From Fimadaptatus sp948467645 (lineage in GTDB: Bacteria > Bacillota > Clostridia > Christensenellales > Aristaeellaceae): DNA of 64,000 nucleotides. Shown in pieces: positions 8,834 through 17,254 of this stretch. The stretch is from contig CAOKFD010000006.1 in NCBI GenBank assembly GCA_948467645.1, positions 1 to 64,000 of the forward strand, written 5' to 3'. Every line of letters begins with the position of its first letter. The first letter of the stretch is position 1. A model generated the notes under the pieces. That model ran no database searches. It was given only the letters and a program-made list of their open reading frames with translations, and was not told the origin of the DNA. A program made the translations under genes and the position numbers.

Positions 8834-9492
8834 TCGCCGTCCCTCCTGCGGATCTTGCCGTCCTTAAATTCGCGGCTCTCGTCGCGGGTCGCGCCGCGCG
8901 TTACACGCTCGATTATCTCGCCCACCACCTCGGCCAGTATCACTCCGGTGAGTCCAGCTATCACAATCACGTCAACTGCGCCCGCGCCGCCCAGATGCAA
9001 TGCCTGATTCACGCCGCGCACACGCAGCTCAACCGCCTGATAAATATCCGCGCCCATTACGCCCAGCACGCCCGCCACGAACGCGCCGCGCCGCGAGCGC
9101 CCTAGCAAATAAGCCGTCAAACCGCCCGCCAGTCCGTATATGTAGTTGGGATCGAACGCAATCGCTTCCGGCTCGTCAGGCATGAACCTCCCCAGCCAAT
9201 ATACCGCCAGCCCCGTGACCAGCGCACCAATCAGCGCCCGCACGCGCTCCTTGGCCGTGCCCGCGCGCACGATCAGATACACGCATACGGCCAGCGGTAT
9301 CAGCGCGCCGCCTATATTCACATATACCTCGCCGCCCAGCGGTATATCGGGTATCAGTCCGCCCACGAACAGCGCGCCCGTTATGATAAGCGCCTGCCGG
9401 TCGTTAAGCCCCATCTTGTCCAGCACACCCCGGCACACGCCAAGAAGTACAAGTATCGTCACAATCACAAGCAGCGTAAGTCCTACCGACAT
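8830..9492 (-). CDS. DUF1614-like integral membrane protein
   Basis: A 220-residue membrane protein with about seven hydrophobic helices and a charged C-terminal tail. The pattern GLIPDIPLGGEVYVNIGGALIP resembles DUF1614-type proteins, whose function is unknown. The ATG at 9492 is preferred over a GTG nine bases upstream because an AGGTG site lies at suitable distance. It overlaps spoIIP by four bases (ATGA); the pairing suggests a role in the sporulating cell envelope, but that is inferred from position only. Confidence 0.75.
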   Translation of the reverse strand: MSVGLTLLVIVTILVLLGVCRGVLDKMGLNDRQALIITGALFVGGLIPDIPLGGEVYVNIGGALIPLAVCVYLIVRAGTAKERVRALIGALVTGLAVYWLGRFMPDEPEAIAFDPNYIYGLAGGLTAYLLGRSRRGAFVAGVLGVMGADIYQAVELRVRGVNQALHLGGAGAVDVIVIAGLTGVILAEVVGEIIERVTRGATRDESREFKDGKIRRRDGE

Positions 9493-9642
9493 AATGAACA
9501 CCTCGCATTCCTGATGCGATGAGTATGCCCAGGCCTGCGCGGTGTAATACGGCGCGGCGATGATAATTGGATTTTTATGTTTTATGGCTGGCTAAGACAG
9601 TTATTCGACGTTCATTGACTATGCCTTTAAATATACCTTAAA

Positions 9643-9681
9643 AGAAAAAAAGCACCTCCGCAAGGCGAAACCATGCGGAAA
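9643..9681 (-). terminator. Terminator of the SGNH-hydrolase gene
   Basis: On the minus strand TCCGCA and TGCGGA (arms 9674-9679 and 9657-9662) form a hairpin around a short loop, followed by GGTGC and a long T tract (9643-9650). It lies 24 bases after the SGNH gene stop. Confidence 0.75.
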
Positions 9682-9704
9682 TGCCTTCATATAAATATAA
9701 TGTT

Positions 9705-10364
9705 TTACAGCGACTTGAGGAAGCCCGCGATGCGCTCCGCCAGGATCGCATGGCCATCGTCGTTGGGATGCAGGCCGTCGGGCACAAAGCGCTCGCGCAC
9801 CGAATCCACGCGCGGCTGCAGGCCGCTCATCGCGTACAGATCGCACACGGGCAGCGAGTAGTACTCGGCCACTGTGCGGATTATATCGACGTAAGTCTTG
9901 AGCGTGCCGACGGGCGCGGGCTTGTTATCGCCATTGGGCATGTCCTCGGTCAGGCGGTGCAGCGGCGTGCAGATAACGTTGACCGCATTAGGATAGGTGG
10001 TTATAAGCTCGCTCATCAGGCAGTGGCACGCGCCCCAGAATGTGTCGGGCGTGCGGTCGCAGGGCTTGCCCAGCGGCGCGTCGCCGTGGCCGAAGTCATT
10101 GGTGCCGCCCAGTACTACGTTTATATCGGCATTCTTATCCATTTCGAGTGCGCGCTGGCAGAAGTCCAGATCGAAGCGCTGATTGTCTTCGGTACGCTTC
10201 TGCTGACGTGCGATGCGTGTGCCGCTGATGCCGTAGTTATTGGCGGCCTTCAGCCCGCACATGCGGCCGATGCGCGCCACATATATGTTCTGAGGGTCGT
10301 CAACGCGCGCACCCTCGGTTATGCTGTCGCCCAGGAAGTTGATTATTTTGCCTTCAAGCTCCAT
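9705..10364 (-). CDS. SGNH/GDSL-family hydrolase
   Basis: A 219-residue esterase-like hydrolase. The GDSL block FLGDSITEG carries the presumed catalytic serine near residue 12, the glycine block is YGISGTRIA, the asparagine block is LGGTNDFGHG, and the Asp/His pair is in DGLHPNDDGH near the C-terminus, so all four SGNH blocks are intact. There is no signal peptide, so it is likely cytoplasmic. The substrate cannot be read from sequence; acyl groups on sugars or lipids are typical. The ATG at 10364 follows GGGAGGAA; an upstream in-frame extension of 24 codons has no such support. It appears monocistronic. Confidence 0.88.
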   Translation of the reverse strand: MELEGKIINFLGDSITEGARVDDPQNIYVARIGRMCGLKAANNYGISGTRIARQQKRTEDNQRFDLDFCQRALEMDKNADINVVLGGTNDFGHGDAPLGKPCDRTPDTFWGACHCLMSELITTYPNAVNVICTPLHRLTEDMPNGDNKPAPVGTLKTYVDIIRTVAEYYSLPVCDLYAMSGLQPRVDSVRERFVPDGLHPNDDGHAILAERIAGFLKSL

Positions 10365-10510
10365 TTTATATTCCTCCCCGAAATTACTTTTGCATGGGAT
10401 ATGGCTAATTATAGCGCCATTGGGTGCAAAATGCAATATTTACATTGAACCAATGCGCAGAGCAAATGGCGAATGTTTCATACTTTCCTAAAAAAAGTTC
10501 CTGCGAGGGG

Positions 10511-10539
10511 TTGACAAACTGATGCGCTTGCGGTATAAT
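10511..10539 (+). promoter_or_regulatory. Consensus sigma-A promoter of tRNA-Val
   Basis: TTGACA (10511-10516) and TATAAT (10534-10539) are both perfect consensus and are 17 bases apart. Initiation would fall near 10546, about 12 bases before the mature tRNA. Confidence 0.93.
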
Positions 10540-10557
10540 GAAGCAGTCGTCTGACAT

Positions 10558-10633
10558 GGTCGCATGGCTCAGTTGGTAGAGCACATCGTTCACATCGATG
10601 GGGTCACAGGTTCGAGTCCTGTTGCGACCACCA
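10558..10633 (+). tRNA. tRNA-Val (anticodon CAC)
   Basis: The 76 bases fold into a full cloverleaf: acceptor GGTCGCA/TGCGACC, D stem GCTC/GAGC, anticodon stem CATCG/CGATG with loop TTCACAT, T stem ACAGG/CCTGT with loop TTCGAGT, and an encoded 3' CCA. The anticodon is CAC, reading GUG valine codons. Confidence 0.97.
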
Positions 10634-10637
10634 CACG

Positions 10638-10666
10638 CCTGGCAAGCTTGCTTGCCAGGTTTTTTT
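10638..10666 (+). terminator. Intrinsic terminator directly after tRNA-Val
   Basis: A 9-bp perfect stem CCTGGCAAG/CTTGCCAGG with a four-base loop is followed by seven T residues. It separates the tRNA from the DUF262-HNH gene, whose start codon is 17 bases further on. Confidence 0.93.
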
Positions 10667-10683
10667 GCGAAGGAGAATCAGTT

Positions 10684-11964
10684 ATGAAGATAGACGAATT
10701 GGATCAACTAACTGTTCATACTGAAACGAAAGACATCACACTATCTCAGCTTCGTGAAATGGTTGATGCAAACGATATTCTCACTAATCCTGATTACCAG
10801 CGCAATTATGTATATGATAATAAACGAGCATCTCTACTCGTTGAATCTATTTTAATTGGTATACCTATTCCAGTCATTTACCTATGCGAAGAAGAGGAAG
10901 GAATTTACTCCGTTATTGATGGCCAGCAACGTATTATGTCGTTCACCCGTTTTTTGAAAAATGATTTTCAACTTCTGGGTTTGTCTACATTAGCCGCACT
11001 AAATGGAAAGTTTTTTCGCGATCTGGATAAACCGTTGCAACGCCGTTTACGTTCAAAATCCTTAAAGGCAATTTGCCTTGACAGAGATTCGCAAGAGCTT
11101 AAATATGAGATTTTTTCCCGTTTAAATTTAGGCGCAGTAAAACTTAAAGATCAAGAAGTTCGTAATTGCATTTTTCGTGGCAGCTTTAACTCAATGCTGC
11201 GACGCATTGCTGATACAGATGAAAACGTTAAAGCGCTTTTTCATCATGCCGATAATAAACGTATGGAATTTGAAGAGCGCATTTTACGTTTTTTTGTTAT
11301 GCGCGATTTTTACCATATTTCCGGTACTTTTAAGGATACGATGAATCGGTTTATGACCAAGCATCAAAACGATACTGAAAATGAAATTTCAGAAATGGAA
11401 GAACAATATCGTTCAGTTATGGATACTATCAAACAAGTGCTTGGGTGCGAAGCATTTTTCTTTCAAGGTGAACGCGCAAGCAAATTCAATGGCGCCGTTT
11501 ATGATTCGATTGTTATTCCTTTTTCGCTTTTTCCAAAGCGTTCACTTCTTCAACACGCCGATGAGATTCGGAGCGGTATTTTTAATATGAAAGAAAATGA
11601 CGCTGAATACCGTGAAAATGTTTACGTTGGAACCAATGCAGGACGTCGTGTTCGTGGTAGAATCACAAAGGTTATTGACATTATTAATACCTGTATAGAC
11701 CCTCACGAAATGGATACGCCTCGGTGTTTCGATGAAAGCATTCGTCAAGAACTATTTCGTCGCAGCCCTGTATGTGCAATTTGTGGTAACAAAATTCTCA
11801 CTATAGAAGATTGTGAGGTTGATCATATTGTCCCATTCGCAAAAGGTGGCCTTACTTCTATTGAAAACGCTCAACTAACACATCGCACATGTAATCGTAT
11901 GAAAAGCGATAACATAGAAAATATTGTTGATAATGTTCTATTCGAATCCGAAGAAAATGAATGA
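10684..11964 (+). CDS. DUF262-HNH (GmrSD-like) nuclease
   Basis: A 426-residue protein joining an N-terminal DUF262 domain to a C-terminal HNH endonuclease. DUF262 shows DYQRNYVY near residue 38 and the nucleotide-binding motif DGQQR at 79-83. The HNH module has CAICG at 364-368, VDH at 379-381 and a final cysteine at 403. Relatives include GmrSD type IV restriction enzymes, which cleave modified phage DNA, so a defence role is likely but not shown. The ATG at 10684 follows AGGAG by eight bases. The gene is clearly AT-richer than its neighbours and uses different codons, a sign of transfer. With only 17 bases between terminator and start there is no room for its own promoter, so it seems to depend on read-through of tRNA-Val. 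Confidence 0.87.
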   Translation: MKIDELDQLTVHTETKDITLSQLREMVDANDILTNPDYQRNYVYDNKRASLLVESILIGIPIPVIYLCEEEEGIYSVIDGQQRIMSFTRFLKNDFQLLGLSTLAALNGKFFRDLDKPLQRRLRSKSLKAICLDRDSQELKYEIFSRLNLGAVKLKDQEVRNCIFRGSFNSMLRRIADTDENVKALFHHADNKRMEFEERILRFFVMRDFYHISGTFKDTMNRFMTKHQNDTENEISEMEEQYRSVMDTIKQVLGCEAFFFQGERASKFNGAVYDSIVIPFSLFPKRSLLQHADEIRSGIFNMKENDAEYRENVYVGTNAGRRVRGRITKVIDIINTCIDPHEMDTPRCFDESIRQELFRRSPVCAICGNKILTIEDCEVDHIVPFAKGGLTSIENAQLTHRTCNRMKSDNIENIVDNVLFESEENE

Positions 11965-12502
11965 CGATATGTCTAAATCTCTAACGTATCCATTTTTATT
12001 ACGATTTTAGACAGCCCACAACGCACTTGGGTCTTCTCTCCCACTACCCACAAGGTCGAAAGCAAAAAACTTTATAACCGTAAGAAAAGCGCTCATGCCT
12101 GGAAGGATGACTTCGGCACGAGTGCTTTTTATTTATATTGAGTCGTTTGCAATTAATCTCTTCGCCTCCAGCGCAATCATAACATTTGTGTCCTCCGTCA
12201 CAGGTTGCGGCATAATTCGACAAGCATCATACTATTTACCATATTCAGCCAGTCATTTTATGTATTTGCCGTTCTGAAACCTCCGCTCCCCGCCCGACAT
12301 TATTCGCCCCTCACTCACATTTTGCCTGTCGATTATCATTCATATTCGCTAAACAGTGCCGCACTCTCTACATGTTTCACATGTATTACGAAATGTACCA
12401 CTCCGTATTCAATTTTTTTAGTCAAAATCGTGGCAAAGTCATGTTTGCGAGGGAATTCGACAAACGAAGTGTGCTATCATATCTCCAGTGAGGTGATACA
12501 CT
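11965..12502. other. AT-rich intergenic stretch, no gene seen
   Basis: This 538-base stretch keeps the low-GC character of the DUF262 gene to about 12480. It contains a hairpin at 11970-12013 (TGTCTAAATC against GATTTTAGACA) and a longer terminator-like stem listed separately. No ORF with a ribosome binding site and recognisable protein was found; it may be the tail of the transferred segment. Confidence 0.6.
12085..12131 (+). terminator. Long stem-loop terminator
   Basis: The 15-base arms AAAAGCGCTCATGCC (12085-12099) and GGCACGAGTGCTTTT (12115-12129) pair with one G-T wobble and one A-C mismatch; inside the loop GAAG/CTTC can also pair. It ends in a T-rich tract. It probably terminates transcription that enters from the DUF262 gene. 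Confidence 0.75.
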
Positions 12503-13573
12503 ATGGATCTAACGCGAGGCGTATTGGGTGGTATTGTCTGTTCGATTGTATCCGCGCTGAAGCTCAGGCGCGTTCCGCGGATGCCTATCCAGCTGTTCCG
12601 GTTCCCGTGCCTGGAGCTGGACGGCATGACAGTTTGCTCGGCCAATCAGGAGGCGTGCGCGCTGCTGGGCGAAAATCCGGCCGGACGGCCATTCGTGGCC
12701 CTGCTGGACGAAAACGCGCGCAAGGTATGGCGGCGCGAATCGTCCCGGCGCATCAGCCGCGGCGCCCGGTATCTGGGCGAGACCAGCCTGCGCTGTCGCG
12801 GCGGCCAAGTGCGGGCGCGGCTAATCATGCTGCGCGACGGCGGGCGCAACATGATCGTACTCAGCGCGCCGGGCGAAGCGAAGAAGCCGCGCCCGGCCGA
12901 TATGCTAAGCAGCGACGACGTTACCGAGCTGGTTCACGAAATGCGCGCGCCGCTGACCATAATCCGCAGTGCGGCCACGTTGATGCGCGAGCGCCCTGAA
13001 GCCGTGGAGCAATATCTGCAGGGCATAGAGCGCAATTGCGAACGGCTGCAGAACATGGTGAACGACATAATGACGCTCGGCAGCGAGGATGGAGGCATGT
13101 GCAAGCCTGCGCTCAGGCAAATCGAGCTTGCGTCGTGGCTGGAGGAGCAGGCCGCGCTGATTCGTCCTCAGGCACAATGCCGCGGCGTGGAGCTGCTGTT
13201 CACGTCCGCGCCGGGCGAACTGCATGTGAATACCGACCCGCAATTGCTGGAGCACATCATAGTAAATCTGATCGGCAATGCGCTCAAGTTCACGCCGGGC
13301 GGCGGCCGCATATCGATGCGGCTTGAGCTGACATGCGAGGACGTAATAATAACCGTGAGCGACACGGGACGCGGCATCGCGCCCGATAAGCTGAACCGCA
13401 TATTCGAACGCGGCTATACCGGCGATGCCCAGCACGGATATGGCATAGGTCTGGCGCTGGCGGAGCGCTGTTCACGTTCGCTGGGCGGCAGGTTAAGCGC
13501 ATTCAGCGACGGCAAGACCGGCAGTACGTTCACGCTGACCTTGCCAGCATCAATAACCGCAAGCGGCACTTGA
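12503..13573 (+). CDS. Sensor histidine kinase, apparently soluble
   Basis: A 356-residue histidine kinase. A PAS-like sensing region (residues about 30-125) is followed by a HisKA H-box VHEMRAPLTIIRSA with the phospho-acceptor at His145, then a HATPase domain with N box NLIGNALKFTPGGG, G1 box DTGRGIAPD and G2 box GYGIGLAL. No convincing membrane helix is present, so it is probably cytoplasmic. The ATG at 12503 has an AGGTGAT site nine bases upstream. No response-regulator gene adjoins it, so it is an orphan kinase whose partner must be elsewhere. Its GC-rich composition contrasts with the AT-rich DNA just before it. Confidence 0.88.
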   Translation: MDLTRGVLGGIVCSIVSALKLRRVPRMPIQLFRFPCLELDGMTVCSANQEACALLGENPAGRPFVALLDENARKVWRRESSRRISRGARYLGETSLRCRGGQVRARLIMLRDGGRNMIVLSAPGEAKKPRPADMLSSDDVTELVHEMRAPLTIIRSAATLMRERPEAVEQYLQGIERNCERLQNMVNDIMTLGSEDGGMCKPALRQIELASWLEEQAALIRPQAQCRGVELLFTSAPGELHVNTDPQLLEHIIVNLIGNALKFTPGGGRISMRLELTCEDVIITVSDTGRGIAPDKLNRIFERGYTGDAQHGYGIGLALAERCSRSLGGRLSAFSDGKTGSTFTLTLPASITASGT

Positions 13574-13644
13574 ATGAGCCTGCACATTTTACATAAGCCA
13601 TCCGATTGCATATCAACTGCCTTTCCACACGCAATCATTGAAAG

Positions 13645-13689
13645 CCCGTGCAGCCGGTTTCGCAAGTGAAGCGGAATCAACTGCACGGG
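13645..13689. terminator. Hairpin between converging genes
   Basis: CCCGTGCAG (13645-13653) and CTGCACGGG (13681-13689) are perfectly complementary around a 27-base loop. It lies between the plus-strand kinase and the minus-strand permease remnant, where both transcripts could end. The flanking T tract is short. Confidence 0.45.
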
Positions 13690-13733
13690 TTTGTCTATCC
13701 TTAAAGTCTGTTTAATTTTAAGTCGTTTTGCGA

Positions 13734-13979
13734 TTATTTGCTTTCGTACTGGCTGGCCACGACGCGCGCATGTTCTTCCTTGATCGCACGCAGAGTATCC
13801 GGCTCCTGAATCAACCTGAGCGCAGTCAGCGCCAGCGCGATAACCGCGGCCTTGTTCTTGCGCAGCCTGCGCCACGAATCGCGCAGGAAGCCGACCGCGG
13901 GCGGCAGCTCCGGCTCGGCCTGCCGCCGCGCGCCCGCCGCCGGGCGAAATGCATCGTCTGTAATCTGAATCTCACTCAT
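13734..13979 (-). pseudogene. Oligopeptide ABC permease OppC remnant
   Basis: The first about 55 residues match the cytoplasmic N-terminus and start of the first helix of OppC/DppC permeases (SWRRLRKNKAAVIALAL). The reading then joins an unrelated tail (IQEPDTLRAIKEEHARVVAS) and stops after 81 codons, whereas OppC is near 300 residues. The transmembrane core, including the EAA loop, is missing. The native start survives: the ATG at 13979 has GGAGGGC upstream and overlaps the previous permease stop by eight bases, the usual oppB-oppC coupling. An internal deletion that fused the 5' end to a foreign 3' end explains this best. Confidence 0.75.
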
Positions 13980-14905
13980 GACTGCCCTCCACCCGCACAC
14001 GCGGGTCAATCAACTGATATAGAATATCGGTTATGAATATCACGACAACCAGCAGCGCCGAGAACAGAATCGCCACGGCCATTATCGTGTAATAGTCATT
14101 GGAAAGAATCGACTTGGTAAACTGCTCGCCAATGCCGGGCACGGCGAATATGTTTTCCACAAACAACGAGCCGGTCATGAGCGAAACCGTCATCGGCCCA
14201 AGGATTGTAATAAGCGGAATCAGCGCATTGCGCAGTCCGTGAGTAAATGCCACCCGCCACGGCCCCATGCCCTTGGCGCGGGCAAGCTCGATATAGTCGC
14301 TGGAAAGCACCTCAACCATCTCGGTGCGGATAAAGCGCGCCGCGTCTGCCATCGGCGAAATGGACAGCGCCAGCGTCGGCAGTATCGTGGAGCGGAACCC
14401 GTCGTCCCAAAGCCCTATCGGCATCCATTTAAGCGTAATCGCGAATATGAACTGTCCCAGAACGGCGATGATGAAGTTGGGCACCGAACGCCCGGTTATG
14501 GCAAACAGCGAACAGAACGTGTCTATCCATGTATTTTGCTTCATGGCGGCGATTACGCCCAGCACTATGCCTACCACCGTACCGAACGCTACGGCCTGCA
14601 GACCCAACTGCACGCTCGGCCCGATGCGGTTTGACAGCAGCGTCGTTACCTTCTGATCGGAAAACTGAAGTGAAATGCCGAACAGTTCGTAGAACTTCAT
14701 CGAATGGAACGGGTAAACCACGCTGTCCTGTTCGCCATGCAGCATTAGAGTCGGGCACGTTTCGGGCGAGATATGCTGCATCGACGAAAGCAGCGCTATC
14801 TTTTCCGCTTCGCTTCTTTCTTTAAGCAGCGGGTGCGCTGACTGCGCCGCAATATGCCTGCACCAGTATGGGCGGACAGGTCGGTAATCGCGTTGACCAG
14901 TATCG
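13972..14905 (-). pseudogene. Chimera of alpha/beta-hydrolase fragment and OppB permease
   Basis: The C-terminal about 235 residues are an OppB/DppB permease that lacks its first membrane helix and periplasmic loop. It starts within the conserved QLGLQAVAFGTVVGIVLG region and keeps the EAA loop ELARAKGMGPWRVAF. In front, in frame, lies the end of an alpha/beta hydrolase of the dienelactone/esterase kind (ETCPTLMLHGEQDSVVYPFHS, landmark only, about residues 55-75). Further upstream the hydrolase homology shifts frame, where ITDLSAHTGAGILRRS appears. No proper start codon or ribosome site was found. This is a deletion junction between two genes, not a working transporter. Confidence 0.75.
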
Positions 14906-14912
14906 GTTCCTT

Positions 14913-15824
14913 TCAAAACAAATCCAGCATATTATCCAGGTATATTTCCTCGCGCACCTGCAATTGATACTCCGGCTTTGTCATGTAGTACAACAGAAAT
15001 TCCAGTATCAGCGCACTGCCCAGCCCGCGCCCTTCTATCTTAAAATTGGAAAAGCCCATCGGCAGGTATATGTTCCGAATATCGCCTGTGCCGATGAATC
15101 CCGGATTCTTCATAGCCTTTGAGAAGCGATAGCCGCCGCTAGCGTCGGACGCGGTGCAGCGATGCTCGGGCGCACTTTCGCCCAGATTCTTGCGGCTGAC
15201 CGCCTCATAGCAGCGTTTTCTGTCCTTACAGTCAAACCGGCAGCATTCGTTGCACAGAAACTCCACCTTGTCCTTCTGCTTCTGAGGGAGTTGGCTTAGC
15301 TCGTTAAACGCCTTGTTCAAGCGAAAGTCCGGCACTACATACTGGAAGTCCTCGCACTCCAATTCCTGCCTTAACTGTCCAAAATCAGTCAAAACCTTTG
15401 TGGTGGACGATACGAAATATAGGCGCGGGTAGTTTGCCTTTAAGTAGTTAAGCAATATGTCCGAGTGGACGATCACTCCGCTTGCGGGTGCGGACGCTTC
15501 CTCGAACAGCCTGCACAGCGCGTTGCACTTTCTGTCCAAAAGATGCTCCGGGCGCAGGAGCGAATTACTGAACGTAAGCCGCGCTGAAATCCCGTAATCC
15601 TGCAGCAGCCCCAGCACCGCGCGCGCATCGCAGTCGCCCTCCCCTACGCGCCCGCCGCCCCAGATACAATCGGACGGTGCGCCGTAAACCGAGCCAATCT
15701 CGCACCAGTCGTAAAAGTATTCCCTGTGCTCCCGGTACAACGGCAGAAACGCACGGTACAGTTCATAAAACTCGAACAGACCGGGCAGGTGGTAATATGC
15801 AATGTCTTTCATCGATTCGCTCAT
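14913..15824 (-). CDS. U32-peptidase-like cysteine-cluster protein
   Basis: A 303-residue protein resembling the U32-peptidase/UbiU-like group, a TIM-barrel type that often holds an iron-sulfur cluster. A four-cysteine cluster CNECC...C...CY occupies residues about 190-205. Just before it, the segment YVVPDFRLNKAF fits the substrate-binding strand. The C-terminal SNFKIEGRG is strongly U32-like (NFKIEGR). The exact role is unknown; relatives modify tRNA, rRNA or quinone precursors. The ATG at 15824 is chosen over an upstream GTG because GTGGGAA lies at suitable distance. It ends just before the hydrolase/permease remnant and appears intact. Confidence 0.7.
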   Translation of the reverse strand: MSESMKDIAYYHLPGLFEFYELYRAFLPLYREHREYFYDWCEIGSVYGAPSDCIWGGGRVGEGDCDARAVLGLLQDYGISARLTFSNSLLRPEHLLDRKCNALCRLFEEASAPASGVIVHSDILLNYLKANYPRLYFVSSTTKVLTDFGQLRQELECEDFQYVVPDFRLNKAFNELSQLPQKQKDKVEFLCNECCRFDCKDRKRCYEAVSRKNLGESAPEHRCTASDASGGYRFSKAMKNPGFIGTGDIRNIYLPMGFSNFKIEGRGLGSALILEFLLYYMTKPEYQLQVREEIYLDNMLDLF

Positions 15825-16168
15825 AAAAATTCCCACATTCAGGCTTTGAAAGCCGGATTTATCGTTTCAAACAATTATAGCACATACGCACGCCAATTTC
15901 CAGATATGCTAAAGCGCCGCCAGCAATCGTGTTGAATCGACAACGGCGCTATTCGCTTCGACAGGCACCTGACTGTGCGAAACGCCCGCGGCGTTTACCG
16001 GCATCTTGAGCCATTCTTTATAATACCATTGACATATGTGCCTTAACCTGATACAACATGCAACATACGATGCACATTATGCGTTGTATATCAAGTCAGG
16101 CAATGCACCTTACGGTAAGCATGATTTTTTCGAAAGACAATGAATATGAATTGCAAGGAGGAATTCCC
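15825..16168. other. Intergenic region between divergent genes
   Basis: This 344-base gap separates the minus-strand U32-like gene from the plus-strand DUF3795 gene. On the minus strand TATAAT at 15879-15874 has only a weak -35 match (TGGAAA, 17 bases upstream), a possible promoter. No ORF or RNA gene was recognised. Confidence 0.4.
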
Positions 16169-16534
16169 GTGAATGACCTTATTGGCTGCTGTGGACTGGA
16201 CTGTGAAAAATGCCACGCGAGAATCGCGACTATAACGAACGACGGCGAACTGCGCAAAAAGACCGCCGCGCTGTGGACAAAGCTCAACGGCGTGCAGATC
16301 ACCCCGGATATGATTCGATGTTCCGGCTGTCGCGTCGAGGGCGAAAAGACGCCGTTCTGCGACGCGCTCTGCCCGATACATAACTGCGTCCGCGAAAGAA
16401 AGCTTAATACCTGCGCCGACTGCGCGCAGATGGATGGCTGCAAGACGCTGAGGCGCATAACAGATGGGAATCCTGCGGCGCTGGAGAATCTTAAAGGCAT
16501 TCGTATTCGGGCATTGAATAACGACGCAATATGA
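16169..16534 (+). CDS. DUF3795 cysteine-rich protein
   Basis: A 121-residue DUF3795 protein. It has the cysteine pattern of that family: CCGLDCEKCHA at the N-terminus, CSGCR in the middle and a C-terminal cluster CDALCPIHNC...CADC...GC, probably binding zinc or an iron-sulfur cluster. The molecular role is unknown. The GTG at 16169 follows AAGGAGG by seven bases; upstream in-frame ATGs lack such a site. Its stop codon overlaps an ATG (ATGA at 16531) that opens a short hydrophobic reading frame, but that frame runs into the broken AraC gene. Confidence 0.8.
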   Translation: MNDLIGCCGLDCEKCHARIATITNDGELRKKTAALWTKLNGVQITPDMIRCSGCRVEGEKTPFCDALCPIHNCVRERKLNTCADCAQMDGCKTLRRITDGNPAALENLKGIRIRALNNDAI

Positions 16535-16699
16535 AAAGGACGAAACAGCACACGACATACGAAACGCACTTCAAGCACAAGCTGAACATGCTGGAGCCGG
16601 GAATCGCAATGTGCCGGTTGATATGCGCGCTTGTGGCGCTGGGTATTGCGTTTCTGCTTATGCTGATAAAGATAATTGCATTCGGGCTTGCGGGATTGA

Positions 16700-16718
16700 C
16701 TGATATTGTCAATATCAG
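16700..16718. repeat. 19-bp perfect palindrome
   Basis: CTGATATTG and CAATATCAG form a perfect inverted repeat around one central T. It lies between the DUF3795 gene and the AraC remnant, a position expected for a former operator. No promoter was recognised next to it. Confidence 0.6.
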
Positions 16719-16779
16719 TTATGCGCGCCATTGGCTATCCTTGCCGCCTCGGTGCACATGCGCTCGTAATCTGCGATCA

Positions 16780-16999
16780 GCATCAGGCTTTTATTACCAT
16801 CACGGAATACATACGTCAGCGACGCCTGAGCCATGCCGAGATGCTGCTGGCGACGACCGACTTCTCCATCGCACAGGTGGCCGCGGCGGTGGGCTATCGC
16901 AGCGACGGGCGTTTTGCCGCGCTGTTCAAAGAAAACTGCGGGCTATACCCGGCGGAGTACCGGCAGATGGCGCGCAGTTCCGGGGAATGCCGAAAATGA
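16780..16999 (+). pseudogene. AraC-family regulator fragment
   Basis: About 70 residues match the C-terminal DNA-binding domain of AraC regulators (LLATTDFSIAQVAAAVGY, then FKENCGLYPAEYR). The second helix-turn-helix is complete, the first is cut, and no sensing domain precedes it. A promoter, start codon and ribosome site are lacking in this frame. The upstream hydrophobic frame that opens at 16531 is out of register with it. It is a truncated relic. Confidence 0.75.
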
Positions 17000-17069
17000 A
17001 CGGACTGCATATAAACCGGGACATTGGGTTAGAGTGTGCGCTTTATTTAGTCAAACGCCCGCCAACCGT

Positions 17070-17098
17070 TTGACTTAACAGCAAACGAACTGTATAAT
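17070..17098 (+). promoter_or_regulatory. Sigma-A promoter of the EEP-family gene
   Basis: TTGACT (17070-17075) and TATAAT (17093-17098) are 17 bases apart. Initiation near 17105 would leave a 5' leader of about 150 bases. In that leader AAGGC/GCCTT and GCGGTCTGCG/CATGCGGAC-type pairings are possible, but no known riboswitch class was recognised. Confidence 0.8.
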
Positions 17099-17254
17099 AT
17101 CAGCGATAACTTATTTGTAAAAGCTGTTAATCGGATAAGGCCGGAAGCTATGCCTTAATATGCGCACTGGGCTTGGGCAAATGCGGTCTGCGATTCCATG
17201 CGGACGAATGCTCCGCGCTCATACGATTTGTGCAACTAAAAGGAGGAATCACCC

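Noticed and set aside
10634..12502. Integrated element with att repeats at tRNA-Val
   Set aside because: No second copy of the tRNA 3' end and no integrase were found downstream; only a single transferred gene is supported.
16531..17073. 180-residue frame starting at the DUF3795 stop
   Set aside because: The first 50 residues are hydrophobic and the ATGA overlap is tempting, but the frame has no ribosome site match and runs out of register through the AraC fragment.
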